Positions 9,268-17,469 of a stretch of DNA of 64,000 nucleotides are shown here, piece by piece; the stretch's first letter is position 1; each line of letters opens with the position of its first letter. Under the pieces are notes generated by a model. The model was not told where the DNA came from, did no database searches, and saw only the letters and a program-made list of their open reading frames with translations. A program made the translations under genes and the position numbers. Origin of the DNA: Flavobacterium sp. Root186 (GTDB lineage: Bacteria; Bacteroidota; Bacteroidia; Flavobacteriales; Flavobacteriaceae); assembly GCF_001428525.1 (NCBI RefSeq), contig NZ_LMHW01000016.1, forward strand, positions 62,001 through 126,000, given 5' to 3'.

Positions 9268-10329
9268 CTAAGTTTGTAATGCCTGAAGCTGATAATTAAG
9301 CGGCGTTGTTCCGGTATGTTTTTTAAAAGCGGCAAAAAATGTAGATTTTGAATTAAAGCCCACATCATAACCAACAGATTCTAAAGTCAATTTGTCGCTT
9401 GAAGTTATGATTTTACAAGCTTCGTTTATTCTAAATTCATTTACGAAACTGGTAAAATTCTTTCCTAAATTGTTATTTAAAAACTGCGATAATTGATGAC
9501 TCGAAATATTAATTTCCTTTGACAAATCCTGCAGATTTAAGTTTGGGTTTTTATACAAACTTTTATCGTTCATTATATTTTCCAGTTTTTCAGCAATAAT
9601 AATGGCTTCAGCAGAATCTATTTTTTTACCCGAAATTTTCTGGGCATTCAATAAAAACAAATCATCGGTTCTTTTTCGGTATAAAAGAATGGAAATTATC
9701 AGATATAAAATAAAAGAAAAAACAACGGCTCCGCTTATATAGGTTGCCCCTGGAGCGCCCATAATGGCTAAAAAATAAAAAAGAAACAATAAAAAGTTAC
9801 CCAGAAAAAGCATTCCAAACCACATTTCTGAAGGAGTTGTTTTTTCTTTTGTGCTCCCGATTTTCTTTAAAACACCTCTAATTGCAAAGGCTGAAAAAAC
9901 GATATAAACAAACCATTGAAAATAAATGATTTTTATAAAATAACCTCTCCAAATTTCCGGATAGTATTCATACGGATATAAAATTCCGGCAGCCACAATT
10001 ATTGTTCCCCAAAACAAGAATATGAATTTCCATGATTTTGGCATTACATTGATTTCTTCCACTGCCGATTTCAGGAAATAATACAAACAAGGACCAATAA
10101 AAAAACAGGCTGTTAACCCAAACTGCAGATACATTTTGGGCAGTTCTGGATGAAAGTAAACAAATACAGATTTGCCAATCCTGATGCTTAAAGCAAACAA
10201 AAGTGCTCCAAGGAAATAATTAGTCAGGTACTTTTTCTTGGTAAAAAAGAAAAAATAAATCCCGAGAATTACTCCGTTGAAAGCTCCCAAAGCACTAAAA
10301 AAGAATAAAAGTTCTTTGCCAGTATCCAT
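9268..10329 (-). CDS. Membrane-anchored AraC family transcriptional regulator (copy A)
   Basis: The first gene of the tandem pair encodes 353 residues with the same plan as copy B: seven N-terminal membrane segments (KELLFFFSALGAFNGVILGI onward) and a C-terminal AraC DNA-binding domain (LNLQDLSKEINISSHQLSQF, then ESVGYDVGFNSKSTFFAAFK). The DNA-binding domains of the pair differ at few positions, suggesting they read the same or overlapping operators while receiving different signals. The 190-nt gap upstream, shared with the divergent 10520 gene, is AT-rich and contains the promoters for both directions. Confidence 0.87.
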   Translation of the reverse strand: MDTGKELLFFFSALGAFNGVILGIYFFFFTKKKYLTNYFLGALLFALSIRIGKSVFVYFHPELPKMYLQFGLTACFFIGPCLYYFLKSAVEEINVMPKSWKFIFLFWGTIIVAAGILYPYEYYPEIWRGYFIKIIYFQWFVYIVFSAFAIRGVLKKIGSTKEKTTPSEMWFGMLFLGNFLLFLFYFLAIMGAPGATYISGAVVFSFILYLIISILLYRKRTDDLFLLNAQKISGKKIDSAEAIIIAEKLENIMNDKSLYKNPNLNLQDLSKEINISSHQLSQFLNNNLGKNFTSFVNEFRINEACKIITSSDKLTLESVGYDVGFNSKSTFFAAFKKHTGTTPLNYQLQALQT

Positions 10330-10495
10330 ATTTTAAGTTCGTTATATCCTGAACAAAGCTAAAAAAAAGATTGATGTATGATGAAAATTATATTTCAAAT
10401 TATAATTAAATATGATATATAAAATGAGAAAATCAGCTCAAAATCAGTTCGTTTCCCAATAAATAAAAGCCTCGCAATTTCTTGATTTTATATAC

Positions 10496-10503
10496 TACTT
10501 TTG
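10496..10503 (+). promoter_or_regulatory. -7 element of the 1145-residue outer-membrane protein gene
   Basis: TACTTTTG fits TAnnTTTG, 16 nt before the ATG at 10520. No TTG is found at the usual -33 distance, so this is a -7 match only. Confidence 0.45.
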
Positions 10504-10519
10504 AATTTTTAGAGTTAAA

Positions 10520-13500
10520 ATGTTTATGTTGAAAAAATTACTGTTTTTTGCGGTACTGTTTTGGTATTCCGGGCTTATGGCGCAGGATACGGAATCATTG
10601 TACAAAACAAAAAAAGTAATTGCGGTTAAAGACACGATTCATCTTGAAAAATTCAGTATAAACTCCAGTTTTTTTGAAATCTTAAACAGTAAAAACCAGC
10701 CTGTTGATTCGAGTTTTTATAAAATTGATTTTGAAAAAGGAACGCTTCTTTTAAACGAAAAATTCACTTCGGTTTCAGATACTTTAATTGTCAATTATCT
10801 AAATTATCCTGATTTTCTAACTAAAGAATACGGGCTTTATAAAGACAGTCAGGTTGTTAGCAATGATGTTGGAACTGAAAAATTATACAAAATTGATAAT
10901 GCCAATGCTAAAAAAGTGACACCTTTTGATGGTTTAAACACTTCCGGAAGTATTACTCGCGGCGTTACGATTGGAAATAATCAAAGTACGGTTTTAAATT
11001 CTAATCTGGATTTGCAGATTACGGGGAAAATTTCGGATAAAGTCAGTTTGCGGGCCTCACTTCAGGATAATAATATTCCGCTTCAGGATGGCGGTTATTC
11101 GCAAAAACTCGATCAGTTTGATAATATTTTTATGGAACTTTTTACCGATGACTGGAATATTCGCGCGGGAGATGTTTTTCTTGAAAACAGGAAAACACAA
11201 TTTCTGAGCTTCAATAAAAAAGTTCAGGGACTTTCTGCCAGTTTTGATTTTGATACTGAAAAAAGTAAAACCAATGTTTTTGCCTCGGTTTCGTTTGTAA
11301 AAGGACAATATGCCAAAAGTACGTTTACAGGTCAGGAAGGAAATCAGGGGCCCTATAAATTAAAAGGGCAAAATGGCGAATTGTATGTTTTGGTCATTTC
11401 TGGTTCTGAACGTGTTTATGTAAATGGTGTTTTGCTCAAACGCGGCGAAAACAATGATTATGTTATTGATTATAATGCAGGAGAAATTGTTTTCACTTCA
11501 CTTTTCCCTATTACTTCTGAGATGAGAATTAATGTTGAATATCAATATTCTGAACGAAATTACAACCGATTAGTTACGTACGCCGGAGCAACAACTGAAA
11601 ATAAAAACTGGAGTTTTGGCGGTTATTTATATTCTGAAAATGATTTGAAAAATCAGCCCTTACAGCAAAATTTATCGACAGAGCAAGTTCAGATTTTGGG
11701 TCAGGCGGGCGATGATCCAAGTTTAATGACAGCACCTTCGGCATTTGAAGACACGTATTCTGATAATAAAATATTGTACAAAAAAACAATTATAAACGGG
11801 GTTGAAGTTTATGAATATTCAAACAATTCTGCCGATGTTTTGTACAATGTAAAATTCAGCCTTGTTGGGAATAATCTGGGGAATTATATTATCCAGAACA
11901 CGAATTCGGTTGAAAGAATTTATGAATATGTTTCGCCTGTTGGCGGTATTCTACAGGGAAATTATGAACCCATTGTTCAGCTGGTTGCGCCTATGAAAAT
12001 TCAGGTTGCGACTTTTTTAGGAAAATACAATCCTGACGAAAAAACGCTGGTCGATTTTGAAATCGCAATGAGTAATAACGATAAAAATTTATTCTCCGGA
12101 ATTGATGATTCTGATAATGAAGGAATTGCTTTTAAAACGAATATTAAAAAACGTCTTTTTACCCGAGACTGGACTTTGGACGGTTTTGCGAATTATCAAT
12201 TTGTGCAGAAGGATTTTAGATCAGTTGAGCGTTTGTATAATATTGAATTTAACCGCGACTGGAATTTAAATTCGACACTTTTAGGTAATCAGAGTTTATT
12301 GGTTACGGGCGTTAATTTTGATTTATTTGCGAAAAAAGAAACTTCCAATATTGGTTTGTTTACCTATCAATTTGAGAAATTAGATTTTACCGAAAGTTAT
12401 TCGGGAGCACGACATACAACAACAGCTTTGTTTAAATTGAAGAAATGGACGATTCAAAATCAGGGTAGTTTTTTAAATTCTGATGCAACGGCTTCGACTT
12501 CAAAATTTATCAGAAATCAAACCCGGGCAAAATATCATTTTGGTAAAAACTGGGTTGGCGGAAGTTTGCAGATTGAAGACAATCAGGAAAAAGACAAAGT
12601 AACGAATCAGTTTTCGGCTTTAAGCCAAAGGTTTTCTGAATATGGTGTTTTTGTTGGACGCGGCGACAGTACGAAGGTTTTTGTTGAATTGGGATATTTG
12701 CAGCGCCGAAATGATAGTTTGCAAAATGGTCTTTTACAGCATGTAAACAATTCGCAGACATACTTTTTAAAATCAAAATTAATTCAGAATAAAACAACTG
12801 ATTTAGCGGTTTATGCGAGTTACCGAAATCTGGATTTTACAGATTCCAGCAGAAAAAATGAACCTTCTTTAAATTCCAGAATTCTTTATAATGATCGTTT
12901 TTTTAATCAGTTTATGCAGATAGGAACGGCTTATGAAACGAGTTCAGGAACTATTGCGCAGCAGGAATTTACGTATGTCGAAGTTCCAACGGGACAAGGC
13001 GTTTATACCTGGAACGATTATAACGGAAACGGAATTCAGGAACTGGAAGAGTTTGAAATCGCAGCTTTTCCGGATCAGGCGAAATATATTCGAATCTTTC
13101 TTCCAAATCAGATTTACATTAAAACCAATCAGAATAAATTTTCGCAATCGGTTATTCTGAATCCGCTGCAATGGCAGAACGAAAAGGGTTTAAAGAAACT
13201 GCTTTCTTATTTCTATAATCAGACTTCGTTTATTATGGATCGCAAAGTGCGAAGCAACGGCGATCGTTTAGAGTTGAATCCGTTTCATTCTTCAGAGGAA
13301 AATATTCTGGGTTTAAATTCAAGTTTCAGAAATAGTTTGTTTTACAATCGCGGCAAGCAAAAACATTCTGTTACGTATTCTTACCTTATTAATAATGGTA
13401 AAAATTTGCTTTCGATAGGTTCGCAAAATGTCAAAAACAGTTCGCATCAATTGCAGTATACACATTTATACCAAAAAAGCTGGTTGTTTAATTTCTTTAC

Positions 13501-13957
13501 TAAAACGATAAAAACAGATTTAATTTCGGAGGATTTTGTCGAAAAGAATTATGATTTAAAAGGATATCAGCTTGCACCAAAAATCAGTTATTTGTTTTCA
13601 AAAAACACAAGTCTGGATTTCTTTTATGAGTTTCAGAACAAGGAAAACAAAATTGGAAATCTGGAAACTTTAGTTCAAAACCGACTTGGAACTTCATTTT
13701 CTTTTGCCGGTGAAAAGAAAGTAACGGTAAATGGCGAGTTTTCTTTTTATGAAAATAAATTTTCCGGAAATGAGTTTTCTTCTGTTGGTTTTCAAATGCT
13801 GGAAGGACTTCAGGCGGGACAGAATTTAGTTTGGAAATTACTTCTGCAGAAAAATATTACTTCCTTTTTAGATGTTAATTTAAACTATCAGGGGCGTAAA
13901 AGTGAGACTGGAAATACGGTACATACAGGAAATGTTCAGCTTCGTGCTTATTTTTAA
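10520..13957 (+). CDS. Large predicted outer-membrane protein, family not named
   Basis: The protein has 1145 residues with a signal peptide (about 1-22, ending SGLMAQ). After a short beta domain (about 25-120) comes a conserved block at about 140-355: ITRGVTIGNNQSTVLNSNLD, GKISDKVSLRASLQDNNIPL, FTDDWNIRAGDVFLENR, and YVLVISGSERVYVNGVLLKR followed by YVIDYNAGEIVFTS. The remainder is alternating beta structure typical of a large barrel, ending in an aromatic-type terminus LRAYF. An EF-hand-like acidic loop DYNGNGIQELEEFE lies near 832-845. The central block reminds me of SprA-like gliding/T9SS translocon segments, but at under half that length it is not SprA. I cannot give a function. It is single-gene, followed by the Ala/Lys-rich protein. 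Confidence 0.75.
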   Translation: MFMLKKLLFFAVLFWYSGLMAQDTESLYKTKKVIAVKDTIHLEKFSINSSFFEILNSKNQPVDSSFYKIDFEKGTLLLNEKFTSVSDTLIVNYLNYPDFLTKEYGLYKDSQVVSNDVGTEKLYKIDNANAKKVTPFDGLNTSGSITRGVTIGNNQSTVLNSNLDLQITGKISDKVSLRASLQDNNIPLQDGGYSQKLDQFDNIFMELFTDDWNIRAGDVFLENRKTQFLSFNKKVQGLSASFDFDTEKSKTNVFASVSFVKGQYAKSTFTGQEGNQGPYKLKGQNGELYVLVISGSERVYVNGVLLKRGENNDYVIDYNAGEIVFTSLFPITSEMRINVEYQYSERNYNRLVTYAGATTENKNWSFGGYLYSENDLKNQPLQQNLSTEQVQILGQAGDDPSLMTAPSAFEDTYSDNKILYKKTIINGVEVYEYSNNSADVLYNVKFSLVGNNLGNYIIQNTNSVERIYEYVSPVGGILQGNYEPIVQLVAPMKIQVATFLGKYNPDEKTLVDFEIAMSNNDKNLFSGIDDSDNEGIAFKTNIKKRLFTRDWTLDGFANYQFVQKDFRSVERLYNIEFNRDWNLNSTLLGNQSLLVTGVNFDLFAKKETSNIGLFTYQFEKLDFTESYSGARHTTTALFKLKKWTIQNQGSFLNSDATASTSKFIRNQTRAKYHFGKNWVGGSLQIEDNQEKDKVTNQFSALSQRFSEYGVFVGRGDSTKVFVELGYLQRRNDSLQNGLLQHVNNSQTYFLKSKLIQNKTTDLAVYASYRNLDFTDSSRKNEPSLNSRILYNDRFFNQFMQIGTAYETSSGTIAQQEFTYVEVPTGQGVYTWNDYNGNGIQELEEFEIAAFPDQAKYIRIFLPNQIYIKTNQNKFSQSVILNPLQWQNEKGLKKLLSYFYNQTSFIMDRKVRSNGDRLELNPFHSSEENILGLNSSFRNSLFYNRGKQKHSVTYSYLINNGKNLLSIGSQNVKNSSHQLQYTHLYQKSWLFNFFTKTIKTDLISEDFVEKNYDLKGYQLAPKISYLFSKNTSLDFFYEFQNKENKIGNLETLVQNRLGTSFSFAGEKKVTVNGEFSFYENKFSGNEFSSVGFQMLEGLQAGQNLVWKLLLQKNITSFLDVNLNYQGRKSETGNTVHTGNVQLRAYF

Positions 13958-14021
13958 CACTTTACGAAAAACATAAGAATTAATTGCTTAATTTTAAATG
14001 AAATTTAAACTCTAAACCAAC

Positions 14022-14612
14022 ATGAAAAAATTATTATTACTTTGCTTTATAGTAGTTTTATCTACTAATTTCTACGCACAGGAAACAACAACAAAAGAAA
14101 CAACAACAAAAGAAACAAAAGCTAAAACGGAAGCAAAAGCTAAAAAAGCAAAAGCTGATGCTGACCAAGCAAAGGCTGATGCTAAAAAAGAAGCTGCGAA
14201 AGCCAAAAAAGAAGCCGCAAAAGCTACAGATGCATCAGCAAAAGCGAAAAAAGATGCTGCAAGCGACACTAAAAAAGCGGCAGATAAAGAAGCTGCAAAA
14301 GCTAAAAAGGAAGCAGCAGGCGCAAAAACTGACGCTGCTAAAGCAAAAAAAGCTTCTGACAAAGCAGAAGGTGCAAAAGCTGACGCAAAAAAAGCAAAAG
14401 CCGACGCTGACGCTGCAGGAAAATCTGCTAAGAAAGATGCCGCAGCAGCTAAAAAATCAGCCACAAAAACTGTAAAAGAAACCAATGAAAAAGCTCCAAA
14501 AACACCAGATAAAGTTACAGGAGAATACAATGGTAAAAAAGTCTACACCGGACCAAAAGGCGGAAAATACTATATTAACAAAAACGGAAACAAAACTTAT
14601 ATTCAGGATTAA
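14022..14612 (+). CDS. Secreted Ala/Lys-rich low-complexity protein with C-terminal GPKGGKYYI module
   Basis: The protein has 196 residues with a signal peptide ending FYAQ (about 1-20). Residues 21-150 are built almost only of A, K, D, E and T in AKADAKKEAAKAKKEA-like heptads, resembling histone-H1-like or coiled-coil tails. The C-terminal 30 residues, EYNGKKVYTGPKGGKYYINK onward, match my memory of the small PBCV-type basic adaptor module (GPxGGxYYI..xGxKxYV). The export signal argues against a nucleoid role; periplasmic or surface binding to an anionic polymer is a guess. A terminator follows at 14676. The long open frame on the opposite strand is a composition artefact. Confidence 0.72.
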   Translation: MKKLLLLCFIVVLSTNFYAQETTTKETTTKETKAKTEAKAKKAKADADQAKADAKKEAAKAKKEAAKATDASAKAKKDAASDTKKAADKEAAKAKKEAAGAKTDAAKAKKASDKAEGAKADAKKAKADADAAGKSAKKDAAAAKKSATKTVKETNEKAPKTPDKVTGEYNGKKVYTGPKGGKYYINKNGNKTYIQD

Positions 14613-14613
14613 G

Positions 14614-14655
14614 GAAAGGTGCTAAGGTACTAAGATGCTAAGGTACTGCTGAGAT
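14614..14655. repeat. CTAAGG phrase repeat
   Basis: Tandem variants of GGTACTAAGATGCTAAG. Complementary phrases (CTTAGAACCTTAGTCCCTTA) occur at about 14709-14745 and again at 18763-18800. These are non-coding dispersed phrases. Confidence 0.5.
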
Positions 14656-14675
14656 ATTAAAATACAAGACTTTGA

Positions 14676-14703
14676 AGCCGAACTTACGTTCGGCTTTTTT
14701 TTG
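14676..14703 (+). terminator. Intrinsic terminator after the Ala/Lys-rich gene
   Basis: The stem AAGCCGAAC/GTTCGGCTT with a TTAC loop is followed by eight or more T residues, 63 nt after the stop codon. Confidence 0.88.
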
Positions 14704-14858
14704 TTTAATGAAAAATCTTAGAACCTTAGTCCCTTAGATTCTCAGCAACTTAAATAAAACATCAAATTGTACTTAACATATAAGTAACTTTGTTTTTTGA
14801 ATTGCTGTATTTTATTCTTCTTTTTAACGAAAAATAAAGCCTCAGAACGCTTGTAGAG

Positions 14859-14914
14859 TTAATAATTTAGTAATGTGTACGAAATAACATAAAAAACATA
14901 TTTCTCTATCTTCG
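14859..14914 (+). promoter_or_regulatory. Candidate PHO-box-like array and -7 element of the glycosyltransferase gene
   Basis: Seven-bp units TTAATAA (14859), GTAATGT (14870) and GAAATAA (14881) sit at exact 11-bp steps, and a -7-like TATCTTCG starts at 14907, 26 bp after the last unit start. This is the same phase as in the other four candidate arrays near phoB. The third unit is degenerate (one mismatch in the five-base core) and the -7 box has one mismatch, so this is the weakest of the five. Confidence 0.45.
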
Positions 14915-14937
14915 TTTTTTAAAAAGCGCTAAAAACT

Positions 14938-16014
14938 ATGAGCATTGATTATTCTGCTAACAAAACTATATTAGTTGCTCCATTAAATTGGGGACTTGGG
15001 CATGCCACTAGATGTATCCCGATAATTAAAGCGCTTCAAGAAAATAATTTTATTCCGATTATTGCTTCTGACGGTGTTGCGCTGGCTTTATTACGAAAGG
15101 AATTTCCATACATTCAAACCCTGGAGCTGCCTTCTTATCATATTGAATATGCTAAGAATGGTAAAAATTTTAAATGGAAGCTGATTAAAAATCTTCCGAA
15201 AATGATTACGGCCATTTTAGATGAAAAGAAAATGGTAAACAGCTGGATTAAAAAACATGGTATTGACGGAATTATTTCTGACAACAGACTGGGTGTTTTC
15301 AGCAAAAAAGTACCTTCTGTTTTTATGACGCATCAATTGAATGTGATGACCGGAAACACGACTTGGTTTACCAGTAAATGCCATCAGTATTTTATAAAAA
15401 AATATACAGAATGCTGGGTTCCTGATTCTAATGACAGAGTAAATCTTACGGGAGACTTAGGACATCTTAAAACAAATGAACTGAATCTACGATATATTGG
15501 CCCTTTGAGCAGAATGAAGAAAAAGGAAACGCCAAAGATTTATGACTTGATGATCATTTTATCAGGACCTGAACCTCAGCGTACTTTTCTGGATGAAAAA
15601 CTGCAAAAAGAAGCTGCAAAATTTAATGGCAAAGTTGTTTTTGTACAGGGAATTGTAGAGAAAAGTCAGGAAAAATGGGAAGCAGGAAATATTACGTATT
15701 ATAATTTCATGAACTCAAAACAGCTGGAACAAACTTTTAACGAAAGTGAATTTGTTCTTTGCCGTTCTGGTTATACAACCGTTATGGATTTGGCTAAATT
15801 AGGCATGAAAGCTTTTTTTATTCCTACGCCGGGACAATATGAACAGGAATATCTGGCTATAAAACTTCAGGAAGAAAATCTTGTACCGTATGCAATGCAA
15901 GACGACTTTACGATTGAGGATTTATCAAAGGTAAAGTCGTTTAAAGGGTTGTCTCAATTTAAAAATGAAATAGACTGGGATTTACTATTTAGTGTTTTTG
16001 AAGATCATCTTTAG
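14938..16014 (+). CDS. MurG-like (GT28/GT-B fold) glycosyltransferase
   Basis: The protein has 358 residues and no membrane segments. The N-terminus ILVAPLNWGLGHATRCIPII holds the glycine/histidine loop (GLGHATR) of MurG-type GT-B enzymes, and the C-terminal half has the donor-binding region: VLCRSGYTTVMDLAKLG with FIPTPGQYEQEYLA. The family transfers sugars from nucleotide donors to lipid or other acceptors; this uncharacterised branch is annotated simply as glycosyltransferase. MurG itself is unlikely because the N-terminal signature differs and no mur genes adjoin. Its stop overlaps the convergent porin gene by 4 nt. The PHO-box-like array upstream suggests phosphate control, so a role in glycolipid synthesis is conceivable (inference). 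Confidence 0.8.
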   Translation: MSIDYSANKTILVAPLNWGLGHATRCIPIIKALQENNFIPIIASDGVALALLRKEFPYIQTLELPSYHIEYAKNGKNFKWKLIKNLPKMITAILDEKKMVNSWIKKHGIDGIISDNRLGVFSKKVPSVFMTHQLNVMTGNTTWFTSKCHQYFIKKYTECWVPDSNDRVNLTGDLGHLKTNELNLRYIGPLSRMKKKETPKIYDLMIILSGPEPQRTFLDEKLQKEAAKFNGKVVFVQGIVEKSQEKWEAGNITYYNFMNSKQLEQTFNESEFVLCRSGYTTVMDLAKLGMKAFFIPTPGQYEQEYLAIKLQEENLVPYAMQDDFTIEDLSKVKSFKGLSQFKNEIDWDLLFSVFEDHL

Positions 16015-17306
16015 AAGTTAAACTGCGCTTGCAATCGCAATACATTTCCTTGTTGTCTGTTTATTGGAAGCGCACTGTCTTCAAAAGTTCTGTCGGCGAT
16101 TACATATTCTGCCGTTAGTTCAAAAGCTTTAATTGGCTGCCATTCGATACCTATTTCGTAATCTCTTACGACGTAACTTCTGGCATCTTTTTCGTATTTT
16201 TTTCCTCCGTCATAATATTGAAATTTGGCGAAAGGATAAATATGCTGTTTTTTAATGTCCCATTTATAATTCAATAAAACATAACCACCGTTTAAGTCGG
16301 TTTCGTCTACTGTATTGGTCAATGTATTGTAACGTGGACCTGTTCCAATATTGTATTCTGTCTGGATTCCGAATGGTTTTGGATATAAAACAAAGGTTGC
16401 TCCTACTCTTTGGTCTTTTACATATTGCGGATCATTAACGGTTACTCCATTAGAAATTTCTCCGGTAAAAGCCCATTTTCCTGTATAAGCCTGGATTCCG
16501 GGTTCGATAATCTGATTTCCAATTACGAATGGATATGTTACTCTGGCCACCACATTTAAATCTCTGTTTCCGTCAATTTTATTGGCGATCTGTCCATTAT
16601 AAACTCCCAAAGCAAATACTCCAAAATCTCCTGAACCTTTGTATCCGTTTTTAACCAGCATGTCAAAACGTTCTCTTATTTCGGCTGGAGCCCAGTAAAA
16701 GAATATGCCTAAATCACGCTCATTTGCTATTGAACTGTTAATAGCATCGGCACGGTCTAAAGTTAAACGCTGCGAACTTGACTGCATGTTTTCAAATCCA
16801 TATGGAATTTTACTCTGTCCAACACGAACACGGTATTCTTTTTTCTTATCAAAAGAAAGATCAAAATACAAATCTCGGATTTGAACAAAATTCTGAATTC
16901 CTGTACTTGGCGAACTCGCAAAATCGGGTTGAAAATAGAAAAATACATTTGGATGAACCTGCCCTGAAAACACTAAACGTGCACGGCGAATAAAAAGTCC
17001 GTTATTTGCTTTTGCATCTGGAGCGGTTGAAGTAGTTCCCCAAGATTTATCACATTGATCGCAGGAAACTTTGTCATTTGTAGAAAAAAGCCCGTTGTAC
17101 CTGATTTGGGCGTAACCTCTTAAAGAGATTCTGTCGTACCAGTGCTCTTCGACTCCTCCTCCTGATTTAGTCTCCGGAAGTTTTGCTTTGTTGATAGAAT
17201 CTAAAATACGAAGTACTTCATTTTTTACTTCCTGTTTATTTATTTCCTGCGCGTTTGCAGCACAAGTAATCAGCATTAAAACGGCTAATATTTTTCTTTT
17301 TATCAT
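16011..17306 (-). CDS. OprP/OprO-type (phosphate-selective family) porin
   Basis: With the ATG complementary to 17304-17306 the protein has 431 residues and a good signal peptide, MIKRKILAVLMLITCAANAQ; an in-frame ATG 33 nt upstream adds a hydrophilic tail ahead of it and is rejected. The N-terminal linker is followed by a barrel with the porin O/P hallmarks: SLRGYAQIRYN, NNGLFIRRARLVFSGQVHPN, FFYFQPDFA, YRVRVGQSKIPYGFENMQSS and C-terminal LRLQAQFNF. Family members take up phosphate, polyphosphate or other anions through the outer membrane. It sits directly downstream of the phoR-like gene and has PHO-box-like units in its own promoter (17353-17381), which supports a phosphate-starvation role. 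Confidence 0.87.
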   Translation of the reverse strand: MIKRKILAVLMLITCAANAQEINKQEVKNEVLRILDSINKAKLPETKSGGGVEEHWYDRISLRGYAQIRYNGLFSTNDKVSCDQCDKSWGTTSTAPDAKANNGLFIRRARLVFSGQVHPNVFFYFQPDFASSPSTGIQNFVQIRDLYFDLSFDKKKEYRVRVGQSKIPYGFENMQSSSQRLTLDRADAINSSIANERDLGIFFYWAPAEIRERFDMLVKNGYKGSGDFGVFALGVYNGQIANKIDGNRDLNVVARVTYPFVIGNQIIEPGIQAYTGKWAFTGEISNGVTVNDPQYVKDQRVGATFVLYPKPFGIQTEYNIGTGPRYNTLTNTVDETDLNGGYVLLNYKWDIKKQHIYPFAKFQYYDGGKKYEKDARSYVVRDYEIGIEWQPIKAFELTAEYVIADRTFEDSALPINRQQGNVLRLQAQFNF

Positions 17307-17336
17307 TAGTTCTTTAATTCCCTTAATTTCAGGATG

Positions 17337-17381
17337 CAAAGATGGAGCACCTATGTTAAGAAATCATTAACCAGATGTTAC
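17337..17381 (-). promoter_or_regulatory. Candidate PHO-box-like array and -7 element of the porin gene
   Basis: On the - strand, units GTAACAT, TTAATGA and TTAACAT (complementary to 17375-17381, 17364-17370 and 17353-17359) are separated by exactly 4 bp. A -7-like CATCTTTG (complement of 17337-17344) begins 26 bp after the start of the middle unit, keeping the phase seen in the other arrays, with the third unit inside the -15 region. Confidence 0.6.
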
Positions 17382-17469
17382 TATAATAAAAATTTAATGT
17401 TATCGACTAAATGCGTATGTTGATTTATTGTTAAATACCTTTGTTTTAGGGCTTTTAGCAAAAACGTAC

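Noticed and set aside
14072..14530. Long - strand open frame (about 150 codons, Ala/Phe/Ser-rich) opposite the Ala/Lys-rich gene
   Set aside because: It is the mirror of a low-complexity AAA/GCN-rich coding strand with no stop codons by composition; the + strand has signal peptide, C-terminal module and terminator.
14614..14750. Possible CRISPR-like short repeats (CTAAGG phrases)
   Set aside because: Units are irregular in length, lack constant spacers and recur singly elsewhere; no cas genes are present.
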